DNA of 64,000 nucleotides. It comes from Setoptus koraiensis (Eukaryota > Arthropoda). The notes beneath the pieces were generated by a model that had not been told where the DNA came from, made no database searches, and saw only the letters and a list, made by a program, of their open reading frames with translations. Below are positions 50,028 to 59,514 of this stretch, piece after piece; within the stretch, counting starts at the first letter, position 1; each line of letters opens with the position of its first letter. The stretch spans positions 17,856,001 through 17,920,000 of the forward strand of contig CM106585.1 in NCBI GenBank assembly GCA_048013815.1, given 5' to 3'. A program made the position numbers and the translations under genes.

Positions 50028-51445
50028 TATCGCATCGCGTTGTGTTGCGCGACTCCATTACTCTCGGCCGTATGTTGCCGTTTGTTTCCAATCGAAGTGT
50101 GGCCGCCATTGTGTTGGCACAATGCGACCCGAGCTTACGTAACTGCCGCTGACTCACGACGCGAAACTCGGGACAAACTCGGTGCGAACCGGGCGCGATC
50201 CCGGCGCGAACCCGGCGCAAACCGCGCGCACGGGCACACAAAGCGCACGGGCACGCAAAACGCGCGGGCACACAAGGCGCCACATGTTTGGGGCGCTTTG
50301 TGAACAAGTGGCCGCTGAAATGACTCGCTGTGCCACGGGTGACAGGGGTGACGGGCGCCCACCGCGGTCGACAGCGGCCCGTCTCGCGCAAACAATCAAT
50401 CAGTCCGGCGCTAATGAATTGGATTAGATTTGGAGAGATGTGACGAGGGGTTAACAGTCACATCTGGCAGCGTTGCTGTGACACTTCCGTCGTTGGCTGT
50501 GCCGGTTGCGCGCCGGACAGTGATGCAACGATGGGGCCCGGAACGCGGAACAGCCAGCGACAGCCAGCGAACAGCAAACTCGATCGCTCTGCGCCATGCT
50601 GCAATATATACTAGTCATCAACATTGTACAATGATGGCAGTATTATATACGCCATCAAGCGGCGCATAAGCAACGTATCTGGGCTTATCTCAGCAGCTGA
50701 TACTAATGCCAGCCGACGATAAATTGCGTCAACTGCGAGCCTCTTATCTTGTGGGGCCCGGTCGCAATTTACAGACAGCAGCGGCGGGGGAGCGAGAGTT
50801 TAGCGATGATGAAGCTCTCTATCTGTGGATAATTGAATCAAATCAAGCGTACAAAAATGAATATAAACAAACAAACAACGACGGAGCGGCTAGAAAATGT
50901 CGCCGCTCCGTTGCCCGCTGCCCGCCGCCACCGGGCTTACATATAGCGGCTCAAAATGCCTCTGGCCATTTGATCGGGCCACAGTGGATCGGCGCGATGG
51001 CCGGGCCGGCACACAATGTGCGCCGCTTGCTGGCAATTGTTTCGAGAGATTCTTGCGACTTTGGCACCCTCACTTGAGGCCCCCGGTTTTGCTAACAAGA
51101 TTAGATTAGCGCCAGACGAGTTTCAGTGGGGCGCACACACACGTCAGCCGTGGCCATATAGAAATTCTCGATATAGAAATGCCAGGTTATATATAAATTG
51201 GCGGCGCTGTCGTTGTTGTTGTTAGTGATATTTATACAGACGGCTCAATAGATGGACTGGCGCCGATCAAACAAACACTCGGCTGCAAGTGACAGTGATG
51301 CATTGCCTGCGTTGTTTGCCGGCCACCACCAAACAAACAGCGCGCGCCACTTACGGCCGACTTGACGATCGCAATTCGTAATTGGGCCCCTCTGTCGCTG
51401 CGTCGGCCGGCCCCACAATCAAGCCTCGCGCCCGATCATGTCCGG

Positions 51446-51515
51446 CCCGGCCCGACGTCCGTCCTGACGTCTGGCCCGGCGTCTGGCCCGGCGTCTGGCC
51501 CGACGTCTGGCGCTT
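51446..51515. repeat. 13-bp minisatellite
   Basis: About five units of CGTCTGGCCCGGC/A. A similar two-copy unit (GGGCCCAACTCTGGCGAC) is at 52,936-52,977. Confidence 0.8.
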
Positions 51516-52711
51516 TTGTGGGCCAATCAGCAAACAAGGGCCGCACCAGTTGTCTGGTGTTTTTCAGTGGCCCAGTTCGGCGGGCCCGCACCAGCCGCGA
51601 GCGGCCCGAAAGCCAAGTGGCTCCGCTCATCTTGTGGCGCGGCCTATATATTTTTGATATTTGTATTTGTGTTTGTTGTTGTGTTCGGTTTTGGTGTCGC
51701 GGCGCACAAAAATGACGCGCCACTCGATGAGATTGGACGCTCAGCCGCTGATTAATTATCTGTGAGTGTGTGTGTGTCACTGCTATGCTATCTCGCTAAT
51801 CTTGGGTGAGATATTCCCCTCGCTGTCATGACTCAAATATCCGCGATAGTGAGACAACTCACTATCAGATAGCATCACCAATTGCGCTGAATGGAAGCGC
51901 ACATATATAGACGAAACAAAATGAGATAACCACTCTAGCAGCAACAAATTAGAGCAAACAATTTCGCCCGCGCCGCATCGTTATTATTAATGGCCAATAG
52001 TGGGCCATATATCACCGGGGCCGCAACACAAAGAGATCGATTGAAATAATTGACAGACCGGCCACTCGCCACTCTCAATCAACTCGAAACACTCGAGCGA
52101 GCCGTGACTCGACCGGGCCCGACGAGGCCCATCGATTGTCGATTGCCGGTTGCGCCCGCTCAGCGGCTGCCCGGCGGCTGCTCGGCGGCTGCGGGACTCA
52201 GTGGCGGGCTCGATCGCGGGCCGCACTTATGCGGGCGCCCGGTCGGGCTGACTCATCGGCCCCAGTGCATGACAATGGCTGGCAATTGGCGCCAATTATA
52301 TTTTACGAGCGCCATAACTAAAATTACTCTTGCGCTAAATGTTTTGCGATCGACACTTTGCACTGATGGCGTCGATCGCTGCCAGCCGGCGCACCCGCAC
52401 TCGCACCAATCGCTATTTCCGGCGACAACTGGCAGCAATTTCGTGCAGCTCGCTGCTGGCGATCACGTCCATCTCGCTGCCAGCCGTATCACACGCGCAC
52501 AGCTTGCCAGTGTCTAGCCGTCTGGCTGGTTTTTGTCGTCGTCTGGCCGTTTTTGTCGCGTCGTGGGAACTATTACGGTTGTCCTGTGGCAAGCTCGCGG
52601 CACTGAGGCCTTCGATTTGTGGATGGGGCCCACTGTCTGACTTCACCTCGCCGTGGCTGTCTGAGCTAGACGCCTCGCGCTGCAACGGTATTATTATCAG
52701 ACTGTCTGCTG

Positions 52712-52756
52712 GCAATATCTGTCTGTCTGCCTGAGAGGCAGACAGACAGATATTGC
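52712..52756. repeat. Perfect 21-bp palindrome with 3-base loop
   Basis: The left arm GCAATATCTGTCTGTCTGCCT, spacer GAG, and its exact reverse complement. It would form a stable hairpin or cruciform. No terminal repeats or tail suggest a transposon. Confidence 0.9.
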
Positions 52757-53266
52757 GAGCCGTGCCCAGACATGAATATATGGATGAGACAATTGAAAAT
52801 TGTGCGCGTCGCGAAACGAGCGCCGACGCGAAACGGGCGCCCCGAACAAGTGCGCCATCGCTCAACTTGCGCAACCCGCTCCGCTCAAATAATTGGCACG
52901 ACTCATAAACGATTCACAGGGCCGGGCCCATTCTCGCAACGGGCCCAACTCTGGCGACGGGCCCAACTCTGGCGACGGGCGTCCAATTGGCGCCCCTCGC
53001 ATAATCGCGCCACGCCGATATTGTAACCGGACGCACGGCGCCAGTCGCCCGGCGGGACCGGCTTAAGTGGGCCCCAACGAGCCGCTGCAGCTAATGATAT
53101 GTGCGCCCTAATTGGGGCCCCGCTCCTCCAAGACCCCCGAGTGTGTGCGTGTGCGTGTGTTTGGGTGTGTGCGTGTGTGTGTGTGTGCGAGCGAGCGTGT
53201 GAGCGGCTTAAAATTAGGTGAGCGACGTGATTATTTTAATCCTTTTATTCCCCCTACGCGAGCACT

Positions 53267-53270
53267 ACAC

Positions 53271-53327
<57 letters not shown>

Positions 53328-53337
53328 CACACGCACG
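53267..53337. repeat. (AC)n microsatellite
   Basis: About 35 AC units with a few GC interruptions. A GT/GC run lies before it at about 53,142-53,188, and another GT run at about 54,184-54,210. Confidence 0.95.
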
Positions 53338-53885
53338 CGTTCAATATACTTGTAATAAACTCTGGCATGCGTTCCAGTTAAGTGTTCAGTGTGCAAGTGC
53401 GCCCGTCTCCATTTCAATTTGCGCTGCGGATTGCATAATTGTTGCCCTGTTGCCGCTAACCGTTTCGGGCAGCGCTAACTCGTCGTTTCGTTTGCCTCAT
53501 CGTCTCAACTTGAGACTCTCAACTTCACAGTGAGTGTGACTCACGCGCCGCGTACATCCAGTGCATATCATAGCACACACATATCCATATATCGCACATC
53601 GAGTGTTTGCATATTCACCGCGAATTGGCCGCTCACACAGCGAGCTTGCGCAATCAATCGCGAGGCCCATTTAGGGGGCGCCCAACGGGACTGCGAGCGG
53701 TCGTCTGACTCAGACGGTCTGGGGGGCATCCGCTGGCCACAATGGCCACAATCGGCGCATCGGGTGCGTCACCGCAACCGTGATTGGGCTGCATCATGCA
53801 ACGGTACATATACAAGTTATTAGCGTGTGTTACGTCTATGTGCGCACCGGGGTTTTGTAATGAGTCACCCACACCGACGGTGGCA

Positions 53886-54015
53886 TATTCACCCGCGGTA
53901 TTTACCCGTAGTATTCCCCTGTTATATTCACCCGTTGTATTCCCCTGTTATATTTCCCTGTTATATTCACCCGTTGTATTCACTCGCGGCATTCACTCGC
54001 GGCATTCACTTGCGC
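53886..54015. repeat. 15-bp minisatellite, about nine copies
   Basis: Imperfect units such as TATATTCACCCGTTG and TATTCCCCTGT, ending in CATTCACTCGCGG copies. The + strand frames at 53,784-54,347 and 53,827-54,114 are translations of it. Confidence 0.85.
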
Positions 54016-54811
54016 TATGCGAACCGGCGCGCACCATGTTCACCAGTGGACACTGTTGGCGCACTATTCACACGGGGCATATCCACGCACACACACATGA
54101 TTCATCCCACATGATTCATCCCCGTTTTGGTGAAACACCCAGCAGAACATTGCGAGCGCGCCCCAGAATTCTGGTTCACTCAGTGTGTGTGTGTGTGTGT
54201 GTGCGCGCGCGCCAGTGCCAAAGTGGAACAGCACTAGCTCTGACAGCCGATGACGAACTTGCGCCTTCCCCCGGCGGCGCGTTTAAACGCGCACGACGCA
54301 CACACACGCCGACGATGAGTCACGCACAGTCACATGTACATGTGTGACTCTCGAAAATATGATGCGTGCGCAACAATTTTACAACGCACTCTCTATCTCT
54401 GACAGCAGTGCATTACTGTACACAACTGTACACACTAAATGCACACGGTGCGCTGTAGATTGCAGCAGCGACAGCGGCAACACTGCTCACAAGTTACGCT
54501 CGCAGAGTGTGAGTAAGAATTGTGCGCAGCGAGCTTGTCGCGCGGCGCAGTTACTCACTTACACACAAGTTGCCGTAAGTTGCAGCACAACCGTGCTATT
54601 TAAACAAGAACAACAACAACGACGGCCAATTTAAACTACTGGCAAGCTACACACCTCTTTACGGGGTACGACAGCAACTAACTCACTCTAGTCTAAACCC
54701 TCTCTCCAATTGAGCCAAGCAACAAAACATACTGAACATACTGAATACAAACTAATTTTTGGAATAGTTACATTATTATTATTTTTAGCCATTACCCATT
54801 ATTTATCGAGG

Positions 54812-55615
54812 ATGCCCTGCACTAGGCCTAACCAGCTCAAGCTGCAGCAGACTGGCCGACACAGGAGGGCCGCTTTTGATCTCATTTCGCCACATCAACA
54901 ACAACCATTACTATTGACACCTACAAACAACAATAGTGCTAACACACCACCTAATACCAGCGCCAATTACCACCAGCATCTCATGATGACCAACACTTGT
55001 GGCAGCCATAACAACAATAGCAATAATAACTTACTTAGGCCCTCACTAATAATACCCTATTTATATGTCGGAGATCACGAGCATACTAAATTAGAGACAT
55101 TACGATTGCACAAGATAACCTACATACTCAGCTTGCAAGCATTGCCATTGTTTTTAGGCGACAACAACACCACTACTACCACAACTACTACTAGTAATAC
55201 TACTACTACAACTACTACTACCACTACTAAATTAAACAATACAATCGATGACACTATTAGAGTTAAATATATTAATGTTGATGATACACATGATCAATTA
55301 TTGGATAGTTATTTTGATGAAACACACGAGTTTATTGATGAAGCCAGACAAAACAAGTGCAATGTTCTAGTCCATTGCAAGGCCGGCATATCTAGATCAC
55401 CGGCCATTACCATATCCTACCTGATGAAAACGTTAGACTTGTCATTAAAAGAGGCATACAATCTAGTCAAAGGATGTAGACCTCAGATATCTCCTAATCT
55501 TAACTTTATGGGTCAATTAGTTGTATATGAACAAAAGTTACAAGCCCTAAGGAAAGACAAAAAATCAACAACGCCATCATCAATTAGTCCCAATGCGTCT
55601 ATACTAAAAATTTGA
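54812..55615 (+). CDS. MKP-type dual-specificity phosphatase (Puckered/DUSP10-like)
   Basis: 267 residues from the first in-frame ATG. A Gln/Asn-rich head (1-75) leads to a dual-specificity phosphatase domain: PSLIIPYLYVGDHEHTKLE, VDDTHDQLLDSYFDETHEFIDEA with the general-acid Asp region, the P-loop HCKAGISR at 188-195 (Cys189), and RPQISPNLNFMGQL, the MAP-kinase-phosphatase signature. Such enzymes dephosphorylate Thr and Tyr in JNK/p38-type kinases. A Thr-rich microsatellite insert (55,163-55,230) lies inside the domain. The frame is open upstream to 54,692 and would add a hydrophobic stretch (KLIFGIVTLLLFLAITHYL). A branch-like CTAAC at 54,678, a pyrimidine tract and AG at 54,714, or alternatively TTTTTAG at 54,788, suggest that an upstream exon exists. 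AATAAA is at 55,691-55,696. Confidence 0.82.
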   Translation: MPCTRPNQLKLQQTGRHRRAAFDLISPHQQQPLLLTPTNNNSANTPPNTSANYHQHLMMTNTCGSHNNNSNNNLLRPSLIIPYLYVGDHEHTKLETLRLHKITYILSLQALPLFLGDNNTTTTTTTTSNTTTTTTTTTTKLNNTIDDTIRVKYINVDDTHDQLLDSYFDETHEFIDEARQNKCNVLVHCKAGISRSPAITISYLMKTLDLSLKEAYNLVKGCRPQISPNLNFMGQLVVYEQKLQALRKDKKSTTPSSISPNASILKI

Positions 55616-55752
55616 TGATGACAATAGAAATCAAGAGAAAAAAACACACCCTGAACCATCCTTCTTATATATATATAACATTACATTATTAATAAAAAAT
55701 AATTCTATCTAAAGTTATTATTTCATCATCGTCATCATAAATTTCATTTCAT
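55616..55752. other. Convergent 3' ends of the phosphatase and PHRF1 genes
   Basis: Only 137 bases separate the two stop codons. The + strand AATAAA at 55,691-55,696 means the two 3'UTRs probably overlap. Confidence 0.6.
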
Positions 55753-58700
55753 TCATTTCTTTCTAGCATACTTTGCTTTCTTTATATATGCATCAACCAT
55801 AGACCTTATCTTCACGGCATTGATTTCACCATTCTTAGAATGACATATCTTTGGTACTGCACGACGAAGGATGTCCTTATATTCATCTTTAGTTACAGCT
55901 CTCTTCTGGTAGTGTGGTTTTAAAGCTAGTTTGACTTCTTCAATAACTCTCTCTTGTCTATTTAACTTTTGAATGTATTTCTCTTTGTTGTTGAGATCGA
56001 CAGCAGACGAAGGAACACCATCATCCGGCCTTGATAATTCCCCTTCCTCGTTATGTTGTCTCGGAGGTGTTGACGGGGATTGCGGTTTGGCAATTCCAGG
56101 ACGCTGAGAACTAGATGATTGATTCGTCAATTGCCCACATAATTTGTTCAATAGTGTATTTGTACCTTTTCTTGAGCTACTCTCTTCTTTACCTTGCACA
56201 TTTCCGGTCAATTTCTTTATTGTCTCCATGAAATTTGGATTTGTTTCGGCAAACGAGTTCAACAAGTTAGTCATCGAATCAAACATCGACACGTTCCCTG
56301 TGACATCTCCATCTTGTCTACCCTGAATCTTTCTCAGTTGTTCTAATAGAGAAGCGGCTTCTGAGGGAGCAAGATTTGAGGGCTGATCAGGGGGAGATTG
56401 TACAGGGCTATCTGAGGGACTAATTGGACCTAGAGGTTCCTCAGGATCATAAATATCACTGTTTGATCTAAATGATGAATCAGAATGCTGAGTGTCAATA
56501 CTTTGATAGCCACGTTGTCCAACTGCATTCAATTCATCTTGTATTGGTGTGGGTAAAGATTGGATACTGTCAACCCCTCGGCACTTTTCAACAATATCTG
56601 GATATAATGACATGGAATTATTTTTAGATTCGGGTTGCTTGGCTGAATTGAATTTTTCGTGCTGATTAACAATGATAGTCTTGTTTCGCGGCAGATCTAT
56701 TTCAGCACTAGAGCTTTCGACAAATTTAGGTAGGAATCTAGGCAAATAGTCTTGGGATTTTTTGATTTTTCTATGTTTCTCGAACATTTCCTCCTCATCG
56801 TAATATTCACTGACCCTATGATTGGACTCTTTCCTGGGTCTCCTATCGATGTCGGCCTCTCTATGCCCATCTCGACTGTTAGATCTGGATTTTCGCTTAT
56901 GTTTTCCAGATCTGGAGCGTGGACTTCTACTGCGACTTCTTGTTCTGTGATGACTCTTCCTCAGATGGGATCTACTTCTTTGACGACTAGTTCCAGGGCT
57001 TCTATTCCTATTTTTACTTCTGCCTCTTCCATCGCTAATTGTTTTATCTCTTTCTCTTTCTCGTTCCCTGTCTCTGTCTCGATCCCGATCTCTATCTCTA
57101 ATTCGACTGCGGCTGTGACTACGACTGCGACTTCGACGATGGTGCTTTTTCTTCTTCTCCTTCTCCCTCTCCTTGTCTCTATCCTTATCCTTATCTTTCT
57201 CTTTTTCCCTGTCTCTGTCTCTTTCCCTATCTCTATCCCTGAAACCATCTTTATCCTTCTCTTTATCTTTCTTCAAAGCTTTAGAATTGTGTTCTGAGTT
57301 CGAATCATTCACGGCAGAATTATTGGCGTCTTTCTTCTTAGATTTGTCTTTGTTGACAACAATGATTCTCCCATGCCTACATCTTTTTACTTTAACATCG
57401 GAATCTTTAGGATTAGCATCGGCTTTAGAACAATTCACTTGACCATTGGGGGTGGAAGATACGCCGGCTGTGCTCAGCTCGGAGCTTGCTCTCACGTCAG
57501 ACTTTTCACTATGATTGTTGACATTTGAGGTAGGGTTATCAACAGTTTGAGGGGGTTCATTGGACGCACTTTCGTTCGACTCTTTTTTTTCTGTGTTATC
57601 GACCTGTTGGTTATCACTGTGGGTTCTGACTAGATTGGAAACTGATGTATCATTTAAAGCCAAACTAGAGTCAGAGGTTGGCTGTGAGAGGACGCGTAGC
57701 TCCCCGTCTCTAGAGATCGATTGATCTGCAGTTAGAAGTACTGTCTGTGAACTAAGAATGGATCCTAATAAATCGTAGTTTCCAGTTTGTTCGCTCACAG
57801 TTTCACATCTTTGATCGGGCCTACTGTGGGGTATGCGGTTAGACACGGGTGCGTTGGAAGAAAGTGCTTTCTTGGCCAGAATTCTCGCGGCACATGCCAC
57901 TGTCATTCTTCTACGTGTGATCGATGCAATAGCGGCGGCTTCACTTCCAACGTCATGTTCGTATTCGATTTCGTCATTTTGATTGGTATGCACACTAACA
58001 TATAATTCTGGATCCGAAACTGGCTGATTGTGAGTAAGTTCGGTTCCACACAGAGAAATTCTAGCGATTCCTGCGTTATCCCTCTGAGTCGCAAGATCTT
58101 TGTTGGTATTGGCAAGACAACCAGGCTGTTTTTGGTCCTTCCTAAATACTGGCAACCCGAACGGTGTTTTTCGTATATTTCTAATACCCAGCTTTCGTGC
58201 GATTCTATTTCGTATGCTATCAGAAACATCCACTTTTGAACTCTTGGACAGTTTTCTTTTCCTGCTTTTCACAAGTCGAGATCCTTTCTTTCGAGTTGTT
58301 CTTTTCCTTCTTTTCGTGGTTCTTTTCTTAGTAGATTTTCTTTTTGTTGCACGTTTTGTTGTCTTTTTTGTCTTACTTTTAGACTGTGTAGTTCTTCTGG
58401 AACCTACAGTATTGGCCGCACTGTCAGAGTACGCCGAGTATACAACTCTACTGGTGCTTGAATTGGACGTACCTGAACTAGATAAATCATTCGTCTGCCT
58501 AGTTCTTCTTCTTTCGTTTATTCGCGTTCGTACCATTTCTGATATTCCTTCTGGATTCATACGCCTTCTTCGGTAACGTTGTATCAATGAATATTCTGAG
58601 GGAATACCGTGGGCTATCACATTCAATAGATTGGTATTCATGTATGTGGGATTCACACTAACTCGATTGCAGTCAGGACAATACCAATCCTCAATGGGTA

Positions 58701-59514
58701 CATGCTCTAAAGGAGGGTTTAGGCATTCTAAATGAAAACCAAAATCGCAGCCGTCACATAGTAGAAGGCGGTCTTCACGATCACACCTTCCACATACTTC
58801 ACAGTATGTAACATCGTCAGGTGCAACGTCATCGTATGCTGGTTTTAATTGATTGTCCGCTGATACATTAATACGTTGGATTACTGGACCATCTATTTCT
58901 CTTTTCGCTAATATAGTGCTATATATTTTTCTATCAACAGGGCATGCACTGACCTGTCGTGACCACTCTTCGATGCATTCAAGGCAAAAATTATGATTGC
59001 ATACTTCTGGCGTTCCTATTGTCTGCCCTAAAAATCTGTTGAGACATATAACACATTTTTCCGATTCGTCATCAGTGGACTGATAACCTTTGTTGACGGA
59101 GGGTTTGACATCAATATCTTGTTCATCTTCGACATCATCATATTGATCATCGTCGTCCTCGTCGTCGTCATTAGTTGATTCTTCATCAGTATGGATGCTA
59201 TTTATATCACTGTCTGAGCCATCACTGATTTCATCACTCATATTGCTGTTTTCTTTTTGCAGATTCACTTTATTCTTGTAGTTGCTTGTGCTGGGCAATA
59301 GATTTACGAGTGGCTTAGAGTCTTGTTGTAAAATTGGTTTATCGGTGACTCTTGAGTGATCGATTGCAGTCGACGTAGAGGGTTGCAAATTTTGATTGCT
59401 ATCATTAGCGTTGGTATTGTTATTTTGCACAACGACATGGTCATCTTGGCGCTCCTTCTTGATAGTTACACCATGTTTAATGTCTTGTTGTTGACTTTCC
59501 TCCTCCGAATTCAT
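55753..59514 (-). CDS. PHRF1: PHRF1-like RING and PHD finger protein
   Basis: An uninterrupted 1253-residue frame starting at an ATG. An acidic N-terminal region precedes a RING finger at 154-195 (CVIC...CNHNFCLEC...CPVD) and a PHD finger at 238-282 (CEVCGRCDREDRLLLCDGC...CPDC). A Lys/Arg-rich block follows (KKTTKRATKRKSTKKR). Then come a long Ser/Asn-rich linker, Lys-Asp/Arg-Asp-Glu and RS-type repeats (about 740-880), and a conserved C-terminal domain of about 60 residues (ALKPHYQKRAVTKDEYKDILRRAVPKI) like the Set2-Rpb1-interacting end of PHRF1. In other animals PHRF1 is a nuclear E3 ubiquitin ligase that binds methylated H3K36 and the RNA polymerase II tail and acts in TGF-beta signalling and double-strand break repair. 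Order and length fit the family well. Its lack of introns is notable. Confidence 0.92.
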   Translation of the reverse strand: MNSEEESQQQDIKHGVTIKKERQDDHVVVQNNNTNANDSNQNLQPSTSTAIDHSRVTDKPILQQDSKPLVNLLPSTSNYKNKVNLQKENSNMSDEISDGSDSDINSIHTDEESTNDDDEDDDDQYDDVEDEQDIDVKPSVNKGYQSTDDESEKCVICLNRFLGQTIGTPEVCNHNFCLECIEEWSRQVSACPVDRKIYSTILAKREIDGPVIQRINVSADNQLKPAYDDVAPDDVTYCEVCGRCDREDRLLLCDGCDFGFHLECLNPPLEHVPIEDWYCPDCNRVSVNPTYMNTNLLNVIAHGIPSEYSLIQRYRRRRMNPEGISEMVRTRINERRRTRQTNDLSSSGTSNSSTSRVVYSAYSDSAANTVGSRRTTQSKSKTKKTTKRATKRKSTKKRTTKRRKRTTRKKGSRLVKSRKRKLSKSSKVDVSDSIRNRIARKLGIRNIRKTPFGLPVFRKDQKQPGCLANTNKDLATQRDNAGIARISLCGTELTHNQPVSDPELYVSVHTNQNDEIEYEHDVGSEAAAIASITRRRMTVACAARILAKKALSSNAPVSNRIPHSRPDQRCETVSEQTGNYDLLGSILSSQTVLLTADQSISRDGELRVLSQPTSDSSLALNDTSVSNLVRTHSDNQQVDNTEKKESNESASNEPPQTVDNPTSNVNNHSEKSDVRASSELSTAGVSSTPNGQVNCSKADANPKDSDVKVKRCRHGRIIVVNKDKSKKKDANNSAVNDSNSEHNSKALKKDKEKDKDGFRDRDRERDRDREKEKDKDKDRDKEREKEKKKKHHRRSRSRSHSRSRIRDRDRDRDRDRERERERDKTISDGRGRSKNRNRSPGTSRQRSRSHLRKSHHRTRSRSRSPRSRSGKHKRKSRSNSRDGHREADIDRRPRKESNHRVSEYYDEEEMFEKHRKIKKSQDYLPRFLPKFVESSSAEIDLPRNKTIIVNQHEKFNSAKQPESKNNSMSLYPDIVEKCRGVDSIQSLPTPIQDELNAVGQRGYQSIDTQHSDSSFRSNSDIYDPEEPLGPISPSDSPVQSPPDQPSNLAPSEAASLLEQLRKIQGRQDGDVTGNVSMFDSMTNLLNSFAETNPNFMETIKKLTGNVQGKEESSSRKGTNTLLNKLCGQLTNQSSSSQRPGIAKPQSPSTPPRQHNEEGELSRPDDGVPSSAVDLNNKEKYIQKLNRQERVIEEVKLALKPHYQKRAVTKDEYKDILRRAVPKICHSKNGEINAVKIRSMVDAYIKKAKYARKK

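Larger units (their letters stand above)
37535..50142. promoter_or_regulatory. Cluster of TTAYGTAA octamers (PAR-bZIP/C/EBP-like sites)
   Basis: TTACGTAA or TTATGTAA (either strand) occurs at 37,535, 37,866, 38,211, 38,567, 42,010, 42,224, 43,933, 43,944, 44,619, 46,238, 47,015 (reverse) and 50,135. Several share a longer form, TTAYGTAACTG followed by C/G-rich bases. Chance predicts fewer than one in this length. RTTAYGTAAY is the consensus of PAR-bZIP and related factors (Pdp1/Vrille/NFIL3, C/EBP). Binding is inference. Confidence 0.5.
36900..54700. other. GC-richer, repeat-laden non-coding domain
   Basis: About 18 kb without a credible long reading frame. Compared with both sides it is richer in GC, GGGCCC palindromes, TTAYGTAA octamers, opa-type CAA/CAG tracts and short minisatellites. 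Open frames of 60-190 codons occur on both strands in all frames, as expected for GC-rich DNA poor in stops; none shows a domain, and many are pure repeat translation. It is consistent with long introns or a cis-regulatory landscape. TATA-like boxes at 38,691, 38,988, 44,767, 46,398 and 51,187 and candidate mini-exons suggest that split genes with small exons lie inside or across it. Confidence 0.6.

Noticed and set aside
53784-54347. 187-codon ORF on the + strand
   Set aside because: Most of it translates the 15-bp minisatellite and a GT run. It has no conserved features.
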